Positions 52,521-61,617 of a stretch of 64,000 nucleotides of DNA are shown piece after piece. The notes under the pieces were generated by a model that was not told where the DNA came from, ran no database searches, and saw nothing but the letters and a program-made list of their open reading frames with translations. Position numbers and translations under genes: made by a program. The DNA is from SIRX01 sp965214475. GTDB lineage: Bacteria; Actinomycetota; Rubrobacteria; Rubrobacterales; Rubrobacteraceae. The DNA lies in NCBI GenBank assembly GCA_965214475.1, contig OZ243953.1, forward strand, positions 2,790,001-2,854,000. The letters are read 5' to 3'. Within the stretch, counting starts at the first letter, position 1. Each line of letters opens with the position of its first letter.

Positions 52521-53978
52521 TTAATCGGCTTCCGAGGGCGTCAGGATCACCGTTTTGAGTTCCGTGAAGGTCTCCATCGAGTGGCGACCTCCGACGCGAC
52601 CGATCCCGGAGAGCGAACCTGCCCTACCGCCGAATGGCAGGTGGCTCTCCCAGTGGTTCGTTGTGGCGTTGACGTTGACCCAACCGGTCCTGACGGACTC
52701 GGCGAAGCGCAGTCCCCGGCCGAGATCCCGGGTGAACACCGCCGAGAGCAACCCGTAAGGTGAGGAGTTGATGGTCTGAAGCGCCTCTTCTTCGTTCCGG
52801 ATAGTGGTGATCGGCACGATGGGGCCGAAGGTCTCCTCCCGTGCGACCTGCATATCGCCGGTGACATTGTCTAGGACGGTCGGCTCGTAGTAGAGAGAGG
52901 TTGGGAACCCCTCGGCGCGGGCCCCACCGTTTAGGAGTTTCGCGCCGTGTTCCAGCGCGTCGGCGACGTGCTCGTCCATCTTTGCGGCCGTGGATTCGTT
53001 GTTGAGAGGTCCCATGGTCGTCTCCGGGCTGAATGGGTCGCCCAAGTGTATCCGGCGCTCCAGGGCGGTGAGGAGCTTTTCGACGAAGGCATCGTGGACT
53101 TTTTCGTGTACGAGAAAGCTTTCCCCGGCGGTGCAGCTCTGGCCAGCGCAGAGAAAGGCGGCGTCCAGGCTCGCCTCCGCCGCCGCGTCGAGGTCTGCGT
53201 CGTCTAGGACGATCATCGGACCATTACCGCCCATCTCCAGGATCAGGGCTTTCCCGGCGGCGCGAGAGGCGACTCTTCGTCCGGTCGCCACCGAGCCGAT
53301 AAACCCAACGGCCTGGGTGCTGGGGTTCGCTGCTACTTCATCCCCGACGGTGGGGCCTTCTCCGGTCACCATATTGAAGACGCCGGGTGGAAGTTCCGCC
53401 TCGACGATGCATTCGGCGAGTTTGACGGCGCAGATCGAGGTGCTTGGGGCCGGGGTCCAGACGACGGCGTTGCCGGTGGCGAGGGCCGGGGCGAGTAGTT
53501 CGGCGGGCATGGTGTAGGGCCAGTTCCAAGGGGAGATGACGCCGACCACCCCGCGTGGGACGCGATAGAGCAAGACGCGCTTTCCGGCATCTACGGAAGG
53601 CGGCATTACGCCGTCGAGGCGCACCACGTCGGCGGCGGCCATACGGAAGTATTCAACGAGTTCGTCTACTTCTTCGTAGGCTTCGGCGTGCAACGGCTTG
53701 CCCTGCTCCAGGGTGAGCGTCTGCGCGAGGTCTTCGCGACGCTTGTCGATGACGTTCGCTATACGGTCCATCGCGCCGGCCCGCTCGAACGCGGACTCTG
53801 CTGCCCAACCGGACCAGGCGTCTTTCGCGGCGGAGATGGCGCGCCGGACATCTTCGCGGGTGCCTTCCGGAGAGGTTCCTATATATTCGCCGGTGGATGG
53901 GCTTATGGCCTGCATGCGGGCGTCGGCTTCCCCGATGGTCCACTCTCCCGCGACGTACATCCCGTGATCGCCTACCAT
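52521..53978 (-). CDS. Aldehyde dehydrogenase (BetB-like)
   Basis: A 485-residue NAD(P)-dependent aldehyde dehydrogenase. Landmarks: GVISPWNWPYTMPAELLAPA, GFIGSVATGRRVASRAAGK, catalytic Glu in LEMGGNGPMIVLD and catalytic Cys in FLCAGQSCTAGE, then EETFGPIVPI. It overlaps the upstream GMC oxidoreductase gene by seven bases, so translation is coupled. In this operon it would oxidise the aldehyde produced by the GMC enzyme, as BetB does for betaine aldehyde. Sequence alone does not separate betaine-aldehyde from succinate-semialdehyde type. Confidence 0.9.
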   Translation of the reverse strand: MVGDHGMYVAGEWTIGEADARMQAISPSTGEYIGTSPEGTREDVRRAISAAKDAWSGWAAESAFERAGAMDRIANVIDKRREDLAQTLTLEQGKPLHAEAYEEVDELVEYFRMAAADVVRLDGVMPPSVDAGKRVLLYRVPRGVVGVISPWNWPYTMPAELLAPALATGNAVVWTPAPSTSICAVKLAECIVEAELPPGVFNMVTGEGPTVGDEVAANPSTQAVGFIGSVATGRRVASRAAGKALILEMGGNGPMIVLDDADLDAAAEASLDAAFLCAGQSCTAGESFLVHEKVHDAFVEKLLTALERRIHLGDPFSPETTMGPLNNESTAAKMDEHVADALEHGAKLLNGGARAEGFPTSLYYEPTVLDNVTGDMQVAREETFGPIVPITTIRNEEEALQTINSSPYGLLSAVFTRDLGRGLRFAESVRTGWVNVNATTNHWESHLPFGGRAGSLSGIGRVGGRHSMETFTELKTVILTPSEAD

Positions 53979-55504
53979 GTTGAATGTCCTTGCATCATCG
54001 GTACTTCACTCTCTTCACTTACGAGGTCTGCGCATCTCTCGCCGATCATCATGCACGTCATACAGGGGTTGGTCCCGATCATGGCCGGGAAGATGGAAGC
54101 GTCGGCGACGCGCAACCGCCCGACACCCCGGACGCGGAGTTCGGGGTCCACTACCGCGAGCGGGTCATCCACGGCTCCCATTCGGCACGTTCCAGCGGGA
54201 TGATAGACGGTGTTGGCCGTACGGCGGGCGTACTCGGAGAGTTCCTCGTCGTCCTGCACTTCGGGTCCTGGGGCGAGCTCACGTCCGATCCATGACCGAA
54301 GCGCGGGTTGTTCGGCTATTTTGCGTGCCAGCTTTACGCCCTCCAGCATCACCCGCTCATCGTGGCCTTCGGGATCGGTAAAGTAGCGGAAGTCGATCAG
54401 GGGTGGGGCGGACGGATCTGAGGAGCGCAGCCGCACGACGCCCTGGCTCTTTGCGCGCGTCACGTTCGGCGTTATGCAGAAGACTTGACTCGCGGTGGGG
54501 TAGCCTAGCGGCTCCGTGTTGATGGAGAAGGGTACGGTGCCGAAGTGGAACATCAGGTCGGGGTGCTCCAGAGACGGGTCCGTACAGGCAAAGAGACCGG
54601 CCTCCCAGAACTGCTTAGAAACCGCTGGCACGGGCCGCGAAGACTTCCAGAAGACCACGCCTTCAGGATGGTCCAGCAGGTTCTCCCCGACACCCGGCAG
54701 ATCCACCAGGGTCGTCACGCCGGTGTCCCGCAGGCGTTCTTCCGGCCCGATCCCCGAGAGGAGTAGTAGCTTGGGCGTGTCGAAGGCTCCGCAACAGACT
54801 ATTACCTCACGCCCGGCGTAGATGTCGCCCCGGTCTGTTTCGGCTCCGATGGCGTCCCCGTGGTCATCTAGAAGTATCTTCCGTATCTTCGTCTCGGTGA
54901 GCACGGTTAGGTTGGAGGACAACTCGTCGAGCGGATGCAGGTAGGCGACCGAACTCGATTGGCGGATTCCGTTGCGCTGGTTGAGCGTAAACCAGCCGAC
55001 GCCTTCCCGAAATTCCTTTTCGTTGAACTGGACCAACGGGAAACCGGCCTGCTGGGCGGCTTCGACAAAGGCTACGCCGCAGGCGTTCTCAGGCTTTACT
55101 GCCTCACGATGCACACGCTCTGCGACGCGATCCAAGTAAGGGTTGATTTCTTCCGGTCCCCATCCTGTCGCTCCGAGGTTCTCCCACTCCTCCAGGTCTA
55201 CGTCGGGTGTGCGGAAAGATATGGCCGAGTTGTGCGAGCTACAGCCACCTAGCACTCGGCCGCGGCTGTGACGGATGCGGCTGTTGCCGCGCTCCTGCGA
55301 TGATATTTCGTAATCGTAGTCGAGGTCCGAGCCGAGGAGTTCCATCCACCGCCGAAGCTCCAGCACCCTCGTCTGGCCTTCGTCGGAGGGGCCGGCCTCT
55401 ACGAGGCAGACGCTGGCGTCGGTATTTTCGGCGAGGCGGGCGGCCACGATAGCGCCTGCCGTCCCGCCACCGAGCACCAGGTAGTCATAGCTGTTCCTAT
55501 TCAT
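53972..55504 (-). CDS. GMC-family oxidoreductase (choline dehydrogenase-like)
   Basis: A 510-residue FAD enzyme that oxidises alcohols. FAD-binding DYLVLGGGTAGAIVAARLAE at the N terminus, RGRVLGGCSSHNSAISFRT, and the GMC signature LLSGIGPEERL. The active-site His pair region is NTVYHPAGTCRMG and the Asn is in IGTNPCMTCM. Closest by pattern to BetA/choline dehydrogenase and related actinobacterial alcohol oxidases. It is the middle gene of a three-gene operon: it overlaps the sulfatase-like gene by eight bases and the aldehyde dehydrogenase by seven. Confidence 0.9.
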   Translation of the reverse strand: MNRNSYDYLVLGGGTAGAIVAARLAENTDASVCLVEAGPSDEGQTRVLELRRWMELLGSDLDYDYEISSQERGNSRIRHSRGRVLGGCSSHNSAISFRTPDVDLEEWENLGATGWGPEEINPYLDRVAERVHREAVKPENACGVAFVEAAQQAGFPLVQFNEKEFREGVGWFTLNQRNGIRQSSSVAYLHPLDELSSNLTVLTETKIRKILLDDHGDAIGAETDRGDIYAGREVIVCCGAFDTPKLLLLSGIGPEERLRDTGVTTLVDLPGVGENLLDHPEGVVFWKSSRPVPAVSKQFWEAGLFACTDPSLEHPDLMFHFGTVPFSINTEPLGYPTASQVFCITPNVTRAKSQGVVRLRSSDPSAPPLIDFRYFTDPEGHDERVMLEGVKLARKIAEQPALRSWIGRELAPGPEVQDDEELSEYARRTANTVYHPAGTCRMGAVDDPLAVVDPELRVRGVGRLRVADASIFPAMIGTNPCMTCMMIGERCADLVSEESEVPMMQGHSTW

Positions 55505-56981
55505 TACCCACCCCCGATTGCTCCGTTACCGGGTGAGCGGACTCTTCCCGGGTGCTGGTCGTCGCGAATTCTTCGAGCGCCGTCCGCCGGGGTTGCAAGT
55601 ATCTGTCCGGCGTTCCTTGCCGCTCCAGGAATGAGATTGCAGCCTCTCCTAGTTCGGCGCCTTCTTCGGAGTTCGAGGGCCACAGGTTCGTCTGCTCGCC
55701 CGGATCTTGCGTCAGGTCGTAGAGTTCCGGCTGATGGTCGGGGCCTCCCAGGATCAGGGACCGCTCCCGCGTGGTAACGGTGAGGGGCATGTAGTTTGCG
55801 ATGCGCCGGGTGCTGCCGTCTATGGCGCTCGTGAACTCACCCTCGGCGAAGTAGAGCGGCCAAGAGCTTATGACGAACGGACGGTGCTCATCCCGCACGC
55901 CCCGGATCACGTCTTTGAAAGACCATCCCTGTGTCGTTTCAGGGGCTTTGATGTCGAGGAGATCCAGGACCGTCGGCGCGAGGTCCGAGTTGTTGGTCAT
56001 CGCCTGCCGGCGGCCGGGTTTCTCTCCCGGGATCCGGGCGATGAGCGGAAGTCGCGTGAGCTCCCCGTACAGCGGTGATGAGGCGACCGAGAGCAACCAG
56101 GATTCGGCCAGCCAATCCGGGAGTTCCGAATCTTCGGAGGCCGCCGCTTGATTGTCGTTGATCCACTCGGCCTTACCGAAGTACCCGTGCTCCCCGAAGT
56201 AGAAGCCGTGGTCGGCGGTGAAGAGGACTATCGTGTTATCGGTGAGGTTCAGCGCGTCGAGCTTCGCCAGAAGGCGCCCGATCCAGAAGTCCACCATCGT
56301 AACCTCGCCGCAGTAAGTTGCGTGGGCGAGCGACACGTCGTCTTCGGTGAGGCCGGCCTCCTCCCACTTCGCGTAAGCCGGATAGAGTTGGCGCCCGTCG
56401 TATCCCGGCCGGTACTTCTCGGTGTAGTAATCCGGTGCGTCCCAGGGCTCGTGCGGATCCCAGGTGTCCACGTAGAGGAAGAATGGCTCTTCATCTTTGT
56501 GGTGCCGCTCTAGCCACGACTCGGCCTCGGTAACCGTCCGCGCCGCGAGCCGGTCGGACTCCTCCCGCCAGGTCAGGCGGTAATCCGAGCGCTCGCTGGG
56601 CCGGGTATCGTCTCCCTGTCCCCGGACCCAGATAAAGTCGTCGAAGCCCCGGTCGTAGTTGAAACCGCCCCGGATAAAGTACGGCGTATCCACCACGCCC
56701 ATCGTCTGGTATCCGGCTTCGGAGAGAAGCCCCGGCAGAGTGGGCAGGTTCGGCGGTAGCGGCTCCCAGCCCATAAAGGTATAGGCGAAGGTTCCGGTAA
56801 GAATATCCGCCCGCGCCGGCATGGTCGGGAATGATGAGACTCGGTGCTGATCAAAGACCACCGAAGACCGCGCAAAGGCGTCGAGGTTGGGGGTCTGTAT
56901 GTACGAGTTTCCGTAAGCTCCCAGATGGTCGCTGCGGAAGGTGTCTGAGACGATGACTACTACATTCGGACGTGGGTCCAT
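55497..56981 (-). CDS. Sulfatase-fold hydrolase with Thr at the nucleophile position
   Basis: A 494-residue alkaline-phosphatase-superfamily hydrolase. Metal sites are present: VVIVSDTFRSDHLGAYG (N-terminal Asp), TADHGFYFGEHGYFGK (Asp-His and Lys). The nucleophile motif, C/S-x-P-x-R in sulfatases where Cys or Ser becomes formylglycine, is T-M-P-A-R here (SSFPTMPARADILTG). Without Cys or Ser, formylglycine cannot form, so a true sulfatase mechanism is unlikely; Thr serves as nucleophile in phosphodiesterase/phosphatase relatives. It is the first gene of the operon with choline-dehydrogenase- and aldehyde-dehydrogenase-like enzymes, matching betC-betA-betB order. Confidence 0.85.
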   Translation of the reverse strand: MDPRPNVVVIVSDTFRSDHLGAYGNSYIQTPNLDAFARSSVVFDQHRVSSFPTMPARADILTGTFAYTFMGWEPLPPNLPTLPGLLSEAGYQTMGVVDTPYFIRGGFNYDRGFDDFIWVRGQGDDTRPSERSDYRLTWREESDRLAARTVTEAESWLERHHKDEEPFFLYVDTWDPHEPWDAPDYYTEKYRPGYDGRQLYPAYAKWEEAGLTEDDVSLAHATYCGEVTMVDFWIGRLLAKLDALNLTDNTIVLFTADHGFYFGEHGYFGKAEWINDNQAAASEDSELPDWLAESWLLSVASSPLYGELTRLPLIARIPGEKPGRRQAMTNNSDLAPTVLDLLDIKAPETTQGWSFKDVIRGVRDEHRPFVISSWPLYFAEGEFTSAIDGSTRRIANYMPLTVTTRERSLILGGPDHQPELYDLTQDPGEQTNLWPSNSEEGAELGEAAISFLERQGTPDRYLQPRRTALEEFATTSTREESAHPVTEQSGVGNE

Positions 56982-57527
56982 AATTGTCCTCCTATGTCAG
57001 AAGTTTTCCTCTACTGACAAAGAAGCGGCGGCGCGCGACGCCCCGCCTGATACTGCCCGCCTTCCTGGCGACCCCTGCTCCCGAAGGCCCCGAAAGACCA
57101 CCACCGCAAACGGCGGACGAGGGTAAGAACGAAATCCCGCAGCGTGCCGTCGGATAAACACATCTGCGAACCGCAATAACCGAATGTCCCACGAGGACTT
57201 TTTATCCAACTATCGCGGGAGAAGATAGACCTACCACGCAACCAACCGTACTCGCCCTGAAGGGTTCGAGTCGAGCCCGGCATAATAACTACCTTTTGCC
57301 GTTGCTCATTGGGGTAAAATTCCTCATGAAGAGACAAATATCATCTGATACTCACGCTGTCAAGGCCAGTGCGCTACACACTTCGATACATTTTTGACAA
57401 AAACGCCTAGATCGACTTTCAAGACGTGCCTGAAACGGGTATACATGCGTGCATAGTGTCCCGGCGCTTGTATTCTCCTTTTGTTGGAAAAAGGGTTGTT
57501 TGGCGCATTGGGTGTACCGTATAGGCT
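56982..57527. other. Long intergenic region with a CTACACAC element
   Basis: About 545 bp between the divergent sulfatase-like gene and the GH31 pseudogene. Open frames on the minus strand here are Arg/Gly-rich and unconvincing. The only structured feature I see is element copy 3 at 57374-57466. Confidence 0.5.
57374..57466 (+). repeat. Dispersed CTACACAC element, copy 3
   Basis: CTACACACTTCGATACATTT (57374-57393) is identical over 22 bases to copy 2. TTTTT-GAC-AAAAA follows. CGGG (57436-57439) pairs with CCCG (57460-57463) outside an ATGC-GT-GCAT hairpin (57445-57454), at the same place as the hairpins of copies 1 and 2. It precedes the GH31 gene on the same strand. Confidence 0.6.
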
Positions 57528-59790
57528 ATGCTTAACGGGGTGAGTTCTTTTGTAGGGAAGAAGGCAATATTAGTGGGGCTGGTAGCTATTTTCTGCGTCC
57601 TGATTCTGTACTTTGCCTGGGGGAGGGCTGGCGGCCCGGTTACGGGGAATCTTTCCGCGGCGTCGACGGAAACTGTCGGAACATACCGGCTCGGTAGTTT
57701 CGTCGTTACGTTCGAGTAAGAAACTGGTGGGCCCGTCCTGAACGTCGCACACAGCGATAAGCCTGGACGCTCCCTCTGGCGGAACGTTCCGGGCGAGAGC
57801 TTCGTGTCGGCGGCGCGGGGTCGGGAGTCGGTCCAAAACTCGCGGGCACACTTCCACGTGGAGGATGAGATAGAGGAGCGGCTGCCGGATTAGAGCGTGG
57901 AGAGCATCGAGAAGCGGGGGGATTTCGTGGTCGTCTCCGGGACGTTTGTAGGTGGGGGAGAAAGAACCGCGTACACGCTCACGTTCTCGTCGGCCTCCGA
58001 CAGCAGGTTGCGGTTTATCGTGGAGGTCGAGGAGCCGTACAATCGGGTCTATCTGACTTACGCTACCAACTCCGAAGAGCGTTTCTTCGGGTTCGGTACG
58101 CAGTACACTTACTCGGACATGAAGGGCCGGAAGGTCCCGGTTTTTATCGGGGAGCAGGGGATAAGGTCGTGGCGCCCAGCTCATCACGCTCGCGGCGAAC
58201 CTGCAGGCTGGAGCAGGTGGCGAGTGGTACAGCAGCTACGCCAGCGTGCCGCACTATATAACCAGCGAGTCGCGGTCGTTGTTTCTGGAGAACTACGAGT
58301 ATTCGTCCTTCGATCTGCGAGACGCGTATAGGGGGCAGGTCGAAGTCTTCTCGTCTCAGATGGAGGGTCAAATTCTCTCCGGAGACTCGCCAGCGAAGCT
58401 CATAGAGCAGTACACCGAATACTCCGGCAGGATGCGCCCGCTACCAGACTGGCTCACCTCCGGCGCCGTCGTCGGGATGCAGGGCGGCACCGAGAAGGTG
58501 CGGTGGCTACAGCGGCAGTTAGAAGAGCTAGACACACCAGTCGCTGCGTTCTGGTTGCAGGACTGGGTGGGACAGCGCCAGACCAGCTTCGGTAGTCAAC
58601 TGTGGTGGAACGGGGAGCTAGACCGACAGCGCTACCCTGGTTGGGAGAAGCTCGTCGCAGACTTGGAAGACGACGGCACGAGGGTCATGACCTACATAAG
58701 TTCTCTGCTGGCCGACCCGTCGGAGAAAGAGAACGTTCGCCGCAACCTGTTCCGAAAGGCAGAGCGCAACGGGTATCTCGTCGAAGATCGGGACGACGAA
58801 CCATATATGGGCCGGATCACGGATTTCTTCGCTGTCCACGTGGACTTGAGCAACCCGGAAGCGCGAGATTGGATCAAAGAAGTAATAAAAGAGAACGTAG
58901 TTGGCGACGGAGCCTCCGGTTGGATGGCGGATTTTGGCGAGGGACTTCCCTACAATGCTGTGCTTCATTCCGACGCGGATCCTAAGCGCTATCACAACCG
59001 CTATGCCGAGGAATGGGCTAAAGTAAATCGCGAGGCTGTCCGCGAGTTGGGCCGCGAAGACGACCTCGTCTTCTTCAATCGTTCGGGCTTTACCAGGAGC
59101 CCCCACCACAGCACGCTATTCTGGCTCGGGGACCAGATGGTGACCTGGGGTCATCAAGACGGCATCAAAAGCGCCGTTACCGGAATGCTAACGAGCGGCT
59201 TCTCCGGCTACAGCCTCACGCATTCGGACATCGGCGGTTACACGGCCATAGATACCTTTCCGCTGAAATACCATCGCTCCAAAGAACTACTCCAACGCTG
59301 GATCGAGCTTGCCGCCTTTACGCCGGTCTTCCGCACCCACGAAGGCAACCTGCCTGATGTGAACCATCAGATTTACTCCGACGAAGAGAGCCTCCGGCAC
59401 TTCTCCCGCCTCGCTAAAGTCCACGCCGCCTGGGAGCCGTACCGTAAAGAACTGATACTCGAAGCTTCCCAAACCGTACTCCCCACCGTCCGCCATCCCT
59501 TTGTACACTACCCGGACGACCCGGAAGTCCACGAGTTGGAAGAACAGTTCATGGTCGGCTCGGAGTTCATAGTGGCTCCCGTCCTGGAGCCTGGCGCCGA
59601 ATGGGTCGAGGTTTATCTTCCCGCCGGTCGTTGGTTTCATCCGTGGTCCGGAAACGTATACGGCTCGGACGAGGGCGTTCACACGATAGTGGAAGCGCCC
59701 ATTGGAGAGCCCGCGGTATTCTACAAAAAAGGTTCCGAGGCCGGAGAAAGGTTCCACAAAGCCGTTGAGCGACTGGAATCTCCCGGGTAG
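57528..59790 (+). pseudogene. GH31 alpha-glycosidase, inactivated by two stops and a frameshift
   Basis: A glycoside hydrolase family 31 enzyme of the YihQ/alpha-glucosidase branch. The N-terminal TM segment (LVGLVAIFCVLILYFAW) suggests membrane anchoring. The frame has TAA at 57717-57719 and TAG at 57891-57893, then an extra A near 58164 that shifts from SEERFFGFGTQYTYSDMKGR and IGEQGI to the frame of GAQLITLAANLQAGAG. From there it is intact: nucleophile Asp in GWMADFGEGLP and acid/base Asp in LFWLGDQMVTWGHQDG. The residue pattern QDWVGQRQTSFGSQLWW differs from the sulfoquinovosidase Arg site, so a plain alpha-glycosidase is likelier. Confidence 0.85.
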
Positions 59791-59799
59791 GATCTTCGC

Positions 59800-60267
59800 T
59801 TAGTTGAGTTGTTGCCAGCGTTGATAGATTCCGATACCGTCTTCTGCAGGGGTATGTTCCATCGGGAGGCGTCTCTCTTGCGGTGTTTTTGCGAACTCTT
59901 CGTAGAAGTTCTCGAACTCAAAGTACTTCTGGCTGTCTTTGTAGTAGCGTCCTTCTTCTTCCCGGGTCACGAGGTACGCTACCTTGTCCGGGCTCGCGTA
60001 ATAGAGTGCGCCCAGGCACATAGGACACGGATGCGCCATCACGTACACTTCGTAGCCCTCCAGGCTCGGTTCTCCCAGCCTCTGGCAGGCAGCTCTTACG
60101 GCTAACACTTCCGCGTGTGCCGTGGGGTCGTTTGTCTGCCCCACGAGGTTCGGGCTCTCGGCCAGGATATCGCCGGTTTCGGAAGAGACAATCACACAAG
60201 AAAATGGCCTTCCGCCACGTTCTATGTTTTGTCTTGCAAGTTCTAACGTACGCTCGATAGGGTCCAC
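59800..60267 (-). CDS. Nucleoside/guanine deaminase-family protein
   Basis: A 155-residue cytidine/deoxycytidylate-deaminase-superfamily protein, most like guanine deaminase. The zinc site is complete: His and catalytic Glu in PTAHAEVLAVRAA and the two Cys in HPCPMCLGALYY. The length and the terminal GIYQRWQQLN fit bacterial GuaD rather than TadA. It probably converts guanine to xanthine in purine salvage. It is convergent with the GH31 gene. Confidence 0.87.
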   Translation of the reverse strand: MDPIERTLELARQNIERGGRPFSCVIVSSETGDILAESPNLVGQTNDPTAHAEVLAVRAACQRLGEPSLEGYEVYVMAHPCPMCLGALYYASPDKVAYLVTREEEGRYYKDSQKYFEFENFYEEFAKTPQERRLPMEHTPAEDGIGIYQRWQQLN

Positions 60268-60388
60268 GGATAACCTCCGGTAACTTTTTCAGGGACTACG
60301 AATGCTAATCCTAACACCCAACAATTTCGGCAAGTCTGGCATCTTGGAACAAAGCCTTTCGGACGTGGTGCTCTGGTAGGATGATCCG

Positions 60389-61231
60389 ATGCCCGGCGAA
60401 GTTCTAAAGAGGTTGAAGATTGCGGCGTTTGGCGGCCTGGCGGCGGCCTTTACGGGGCTTGTCTACGCCCGCGAGGTGGAGATCCGCTGGCTGGAAGTCC
60501 GTCCTGTGGAGCTTATCCTGCCCCGGCTGGCGAGGGAATTCGACGGCTACCGGGTCGTACAGATCGGTGACATCCACCTGGAAGACTGGACCAAGCCCCG
60601 GCGCCTGAACCGGATCGTGGATCTCGTAAACTCTCAACAGGCGGACCTCATAGTAATTACCGGAGACTTCCTGAGCTACTCTGTGGACCCGGGCGTACCC
60701 CATCGCCTGACCGAAGCCCTCGCCCGTCTGGAAGCCCGCGAAGGCGTGCTGACGGTGATGGGAAACCACGACTACCTGACCGACGTGGAAACAGTCCGTC
60801 GCTGCCTGCAGGAGGCTGGTGTGCCGGAGTTGAGAAACGAAGTTCACACCATTAGTCGTGAAGATGCCGAATTGCACGTATCCGGGATAGACGATGTAAT
60901 GGAAGGAAAGAGTCGCCTGGACCTCGTACTGGAGAAGCTACCGGAAACCGGGGCGGCGATAATGCTGGCCCACGAGCCGGACTTTGCGGACGTGTCATCG
61001 GCGACGGGGCGTTTCGACCTCCAGCTATCCGGTCATTCGCATGGTGGACAAGTGAGGATGCCGCTTTGGGGACCGGTGATTCTGCCGCCCTTCTCTCAGC
61101 GTTACAGCAGCGGCCTCTACGAAGTGGGGGACATGTTGCAGTACACGAACCGGGGCTTGGGTTTTGTGGATGCCCGCTTCCGCTTTCTATGCCGTCCGGA
61201 GATAACCGTTCTGACACTAAAGTGCACCTAG
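60389..61231 (+). CDS. Metallophosphoesterase (YaeI-like), membrane-anchored
   Basis: A 280-residue calcineurin-like phosphoesterase. An N-terminal hydrophobic stretch (KIAAFGGLAAAFTGLVYA) may anchor it. All metal motifs are visible: GDIHLED, VITGDF, GNHDYL, MLAHEPDFAD, LSGHSHGGQVRMP. The pattern matches YaeI-type phosphodiesterases. In other bacteria relatives act on UDP-diacylglucosamine-like or phosphodiester substrates at the membrane; the natural substrate here is unknown. Confidence 0.88.
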   Translation: MPGEVLKRLKIAAFGGLAAAFTGLVYAREVEIRWLEVRPVELILPRLAREFDGYRVVQIGDIHLEDWTKPRRLNRIVDLVNSQQADLIVITGDFLSYSVDPGVPHRLTEALARLEAREGVLTVMGNHDYLTDVETVRRCLQEAGVPELRNEVHTISREDAELHVSGIDDVMEGKSRLDLVLEKLPETGAAIMLAHEPDFADVSSATGRFDLQLSGHSHGGQVRMPLWGPVILPPFSQRYSSGLYEVGDMLQYTNRGLGFVDARFRFLCRPEITVLTLKCT

Positions 61232-61327
61232 CGTAAGACGGTGCAGGGCGTATCTCAGGAGACTCCGGTACTATGGTCGCTTATTGGTAGCTGAAAAACA
61301 CTCGTAAACAAGCTGGGAGGAGATGGA

Positions 61328-61597
61328 GTGGCGTACTTTGAAGGATGGCTCAGGAGGGCTGATAATGAACCCGAGGGAGAGCACACTGGATATTTGCTGG
61401 AGATCGAAGCGGATATGTCGGTGGTAGAGGACGTAGAGGATCTAGTCGGGGACCAACTCGCGGTAACCGGGGACGTGGAGATCGTGGACTACCCGGAGCG
61501 CGGCAAGATCATGATTTTCAAAGTAACCTCTTCGGCCGTGCTCGAAGAAGACGAAGAACTAGAAGAAGAACCGGAGAAGTCCGAAGAGGAGGTTTAA
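61328..61597 (+). CDS. Small acidic hypothetical protein
   Basis: An 89-residue protein starting at GTG after GGGAGGAG. The first 60 residues look like a small beta domain (AYFEGWLRRADNEPEGEHTG, LAVTGDVEIVDYPERGKI); the last 20 are nearly all Glu. I cannot name a family. Confidence 0.55.
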   Translation: MAYFEGWLRRADNEPEGEHTGYLLEIEADMSVVEDVEDLVGDQLAVTGDVEIVDYPERGKIMIFKVTSSAVLEEDEELEEEPEKSEEEV

Positions 61598-61617
61598 ACT
61601 CTTCGGACTCCAGAGGC

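Noticed and set aside
57180..57290. A T-arm-like GGGTTCGAGTC stretch
   Set aside because: No acceptor stem or anticodon arm at the correct distances; not a tRNA.
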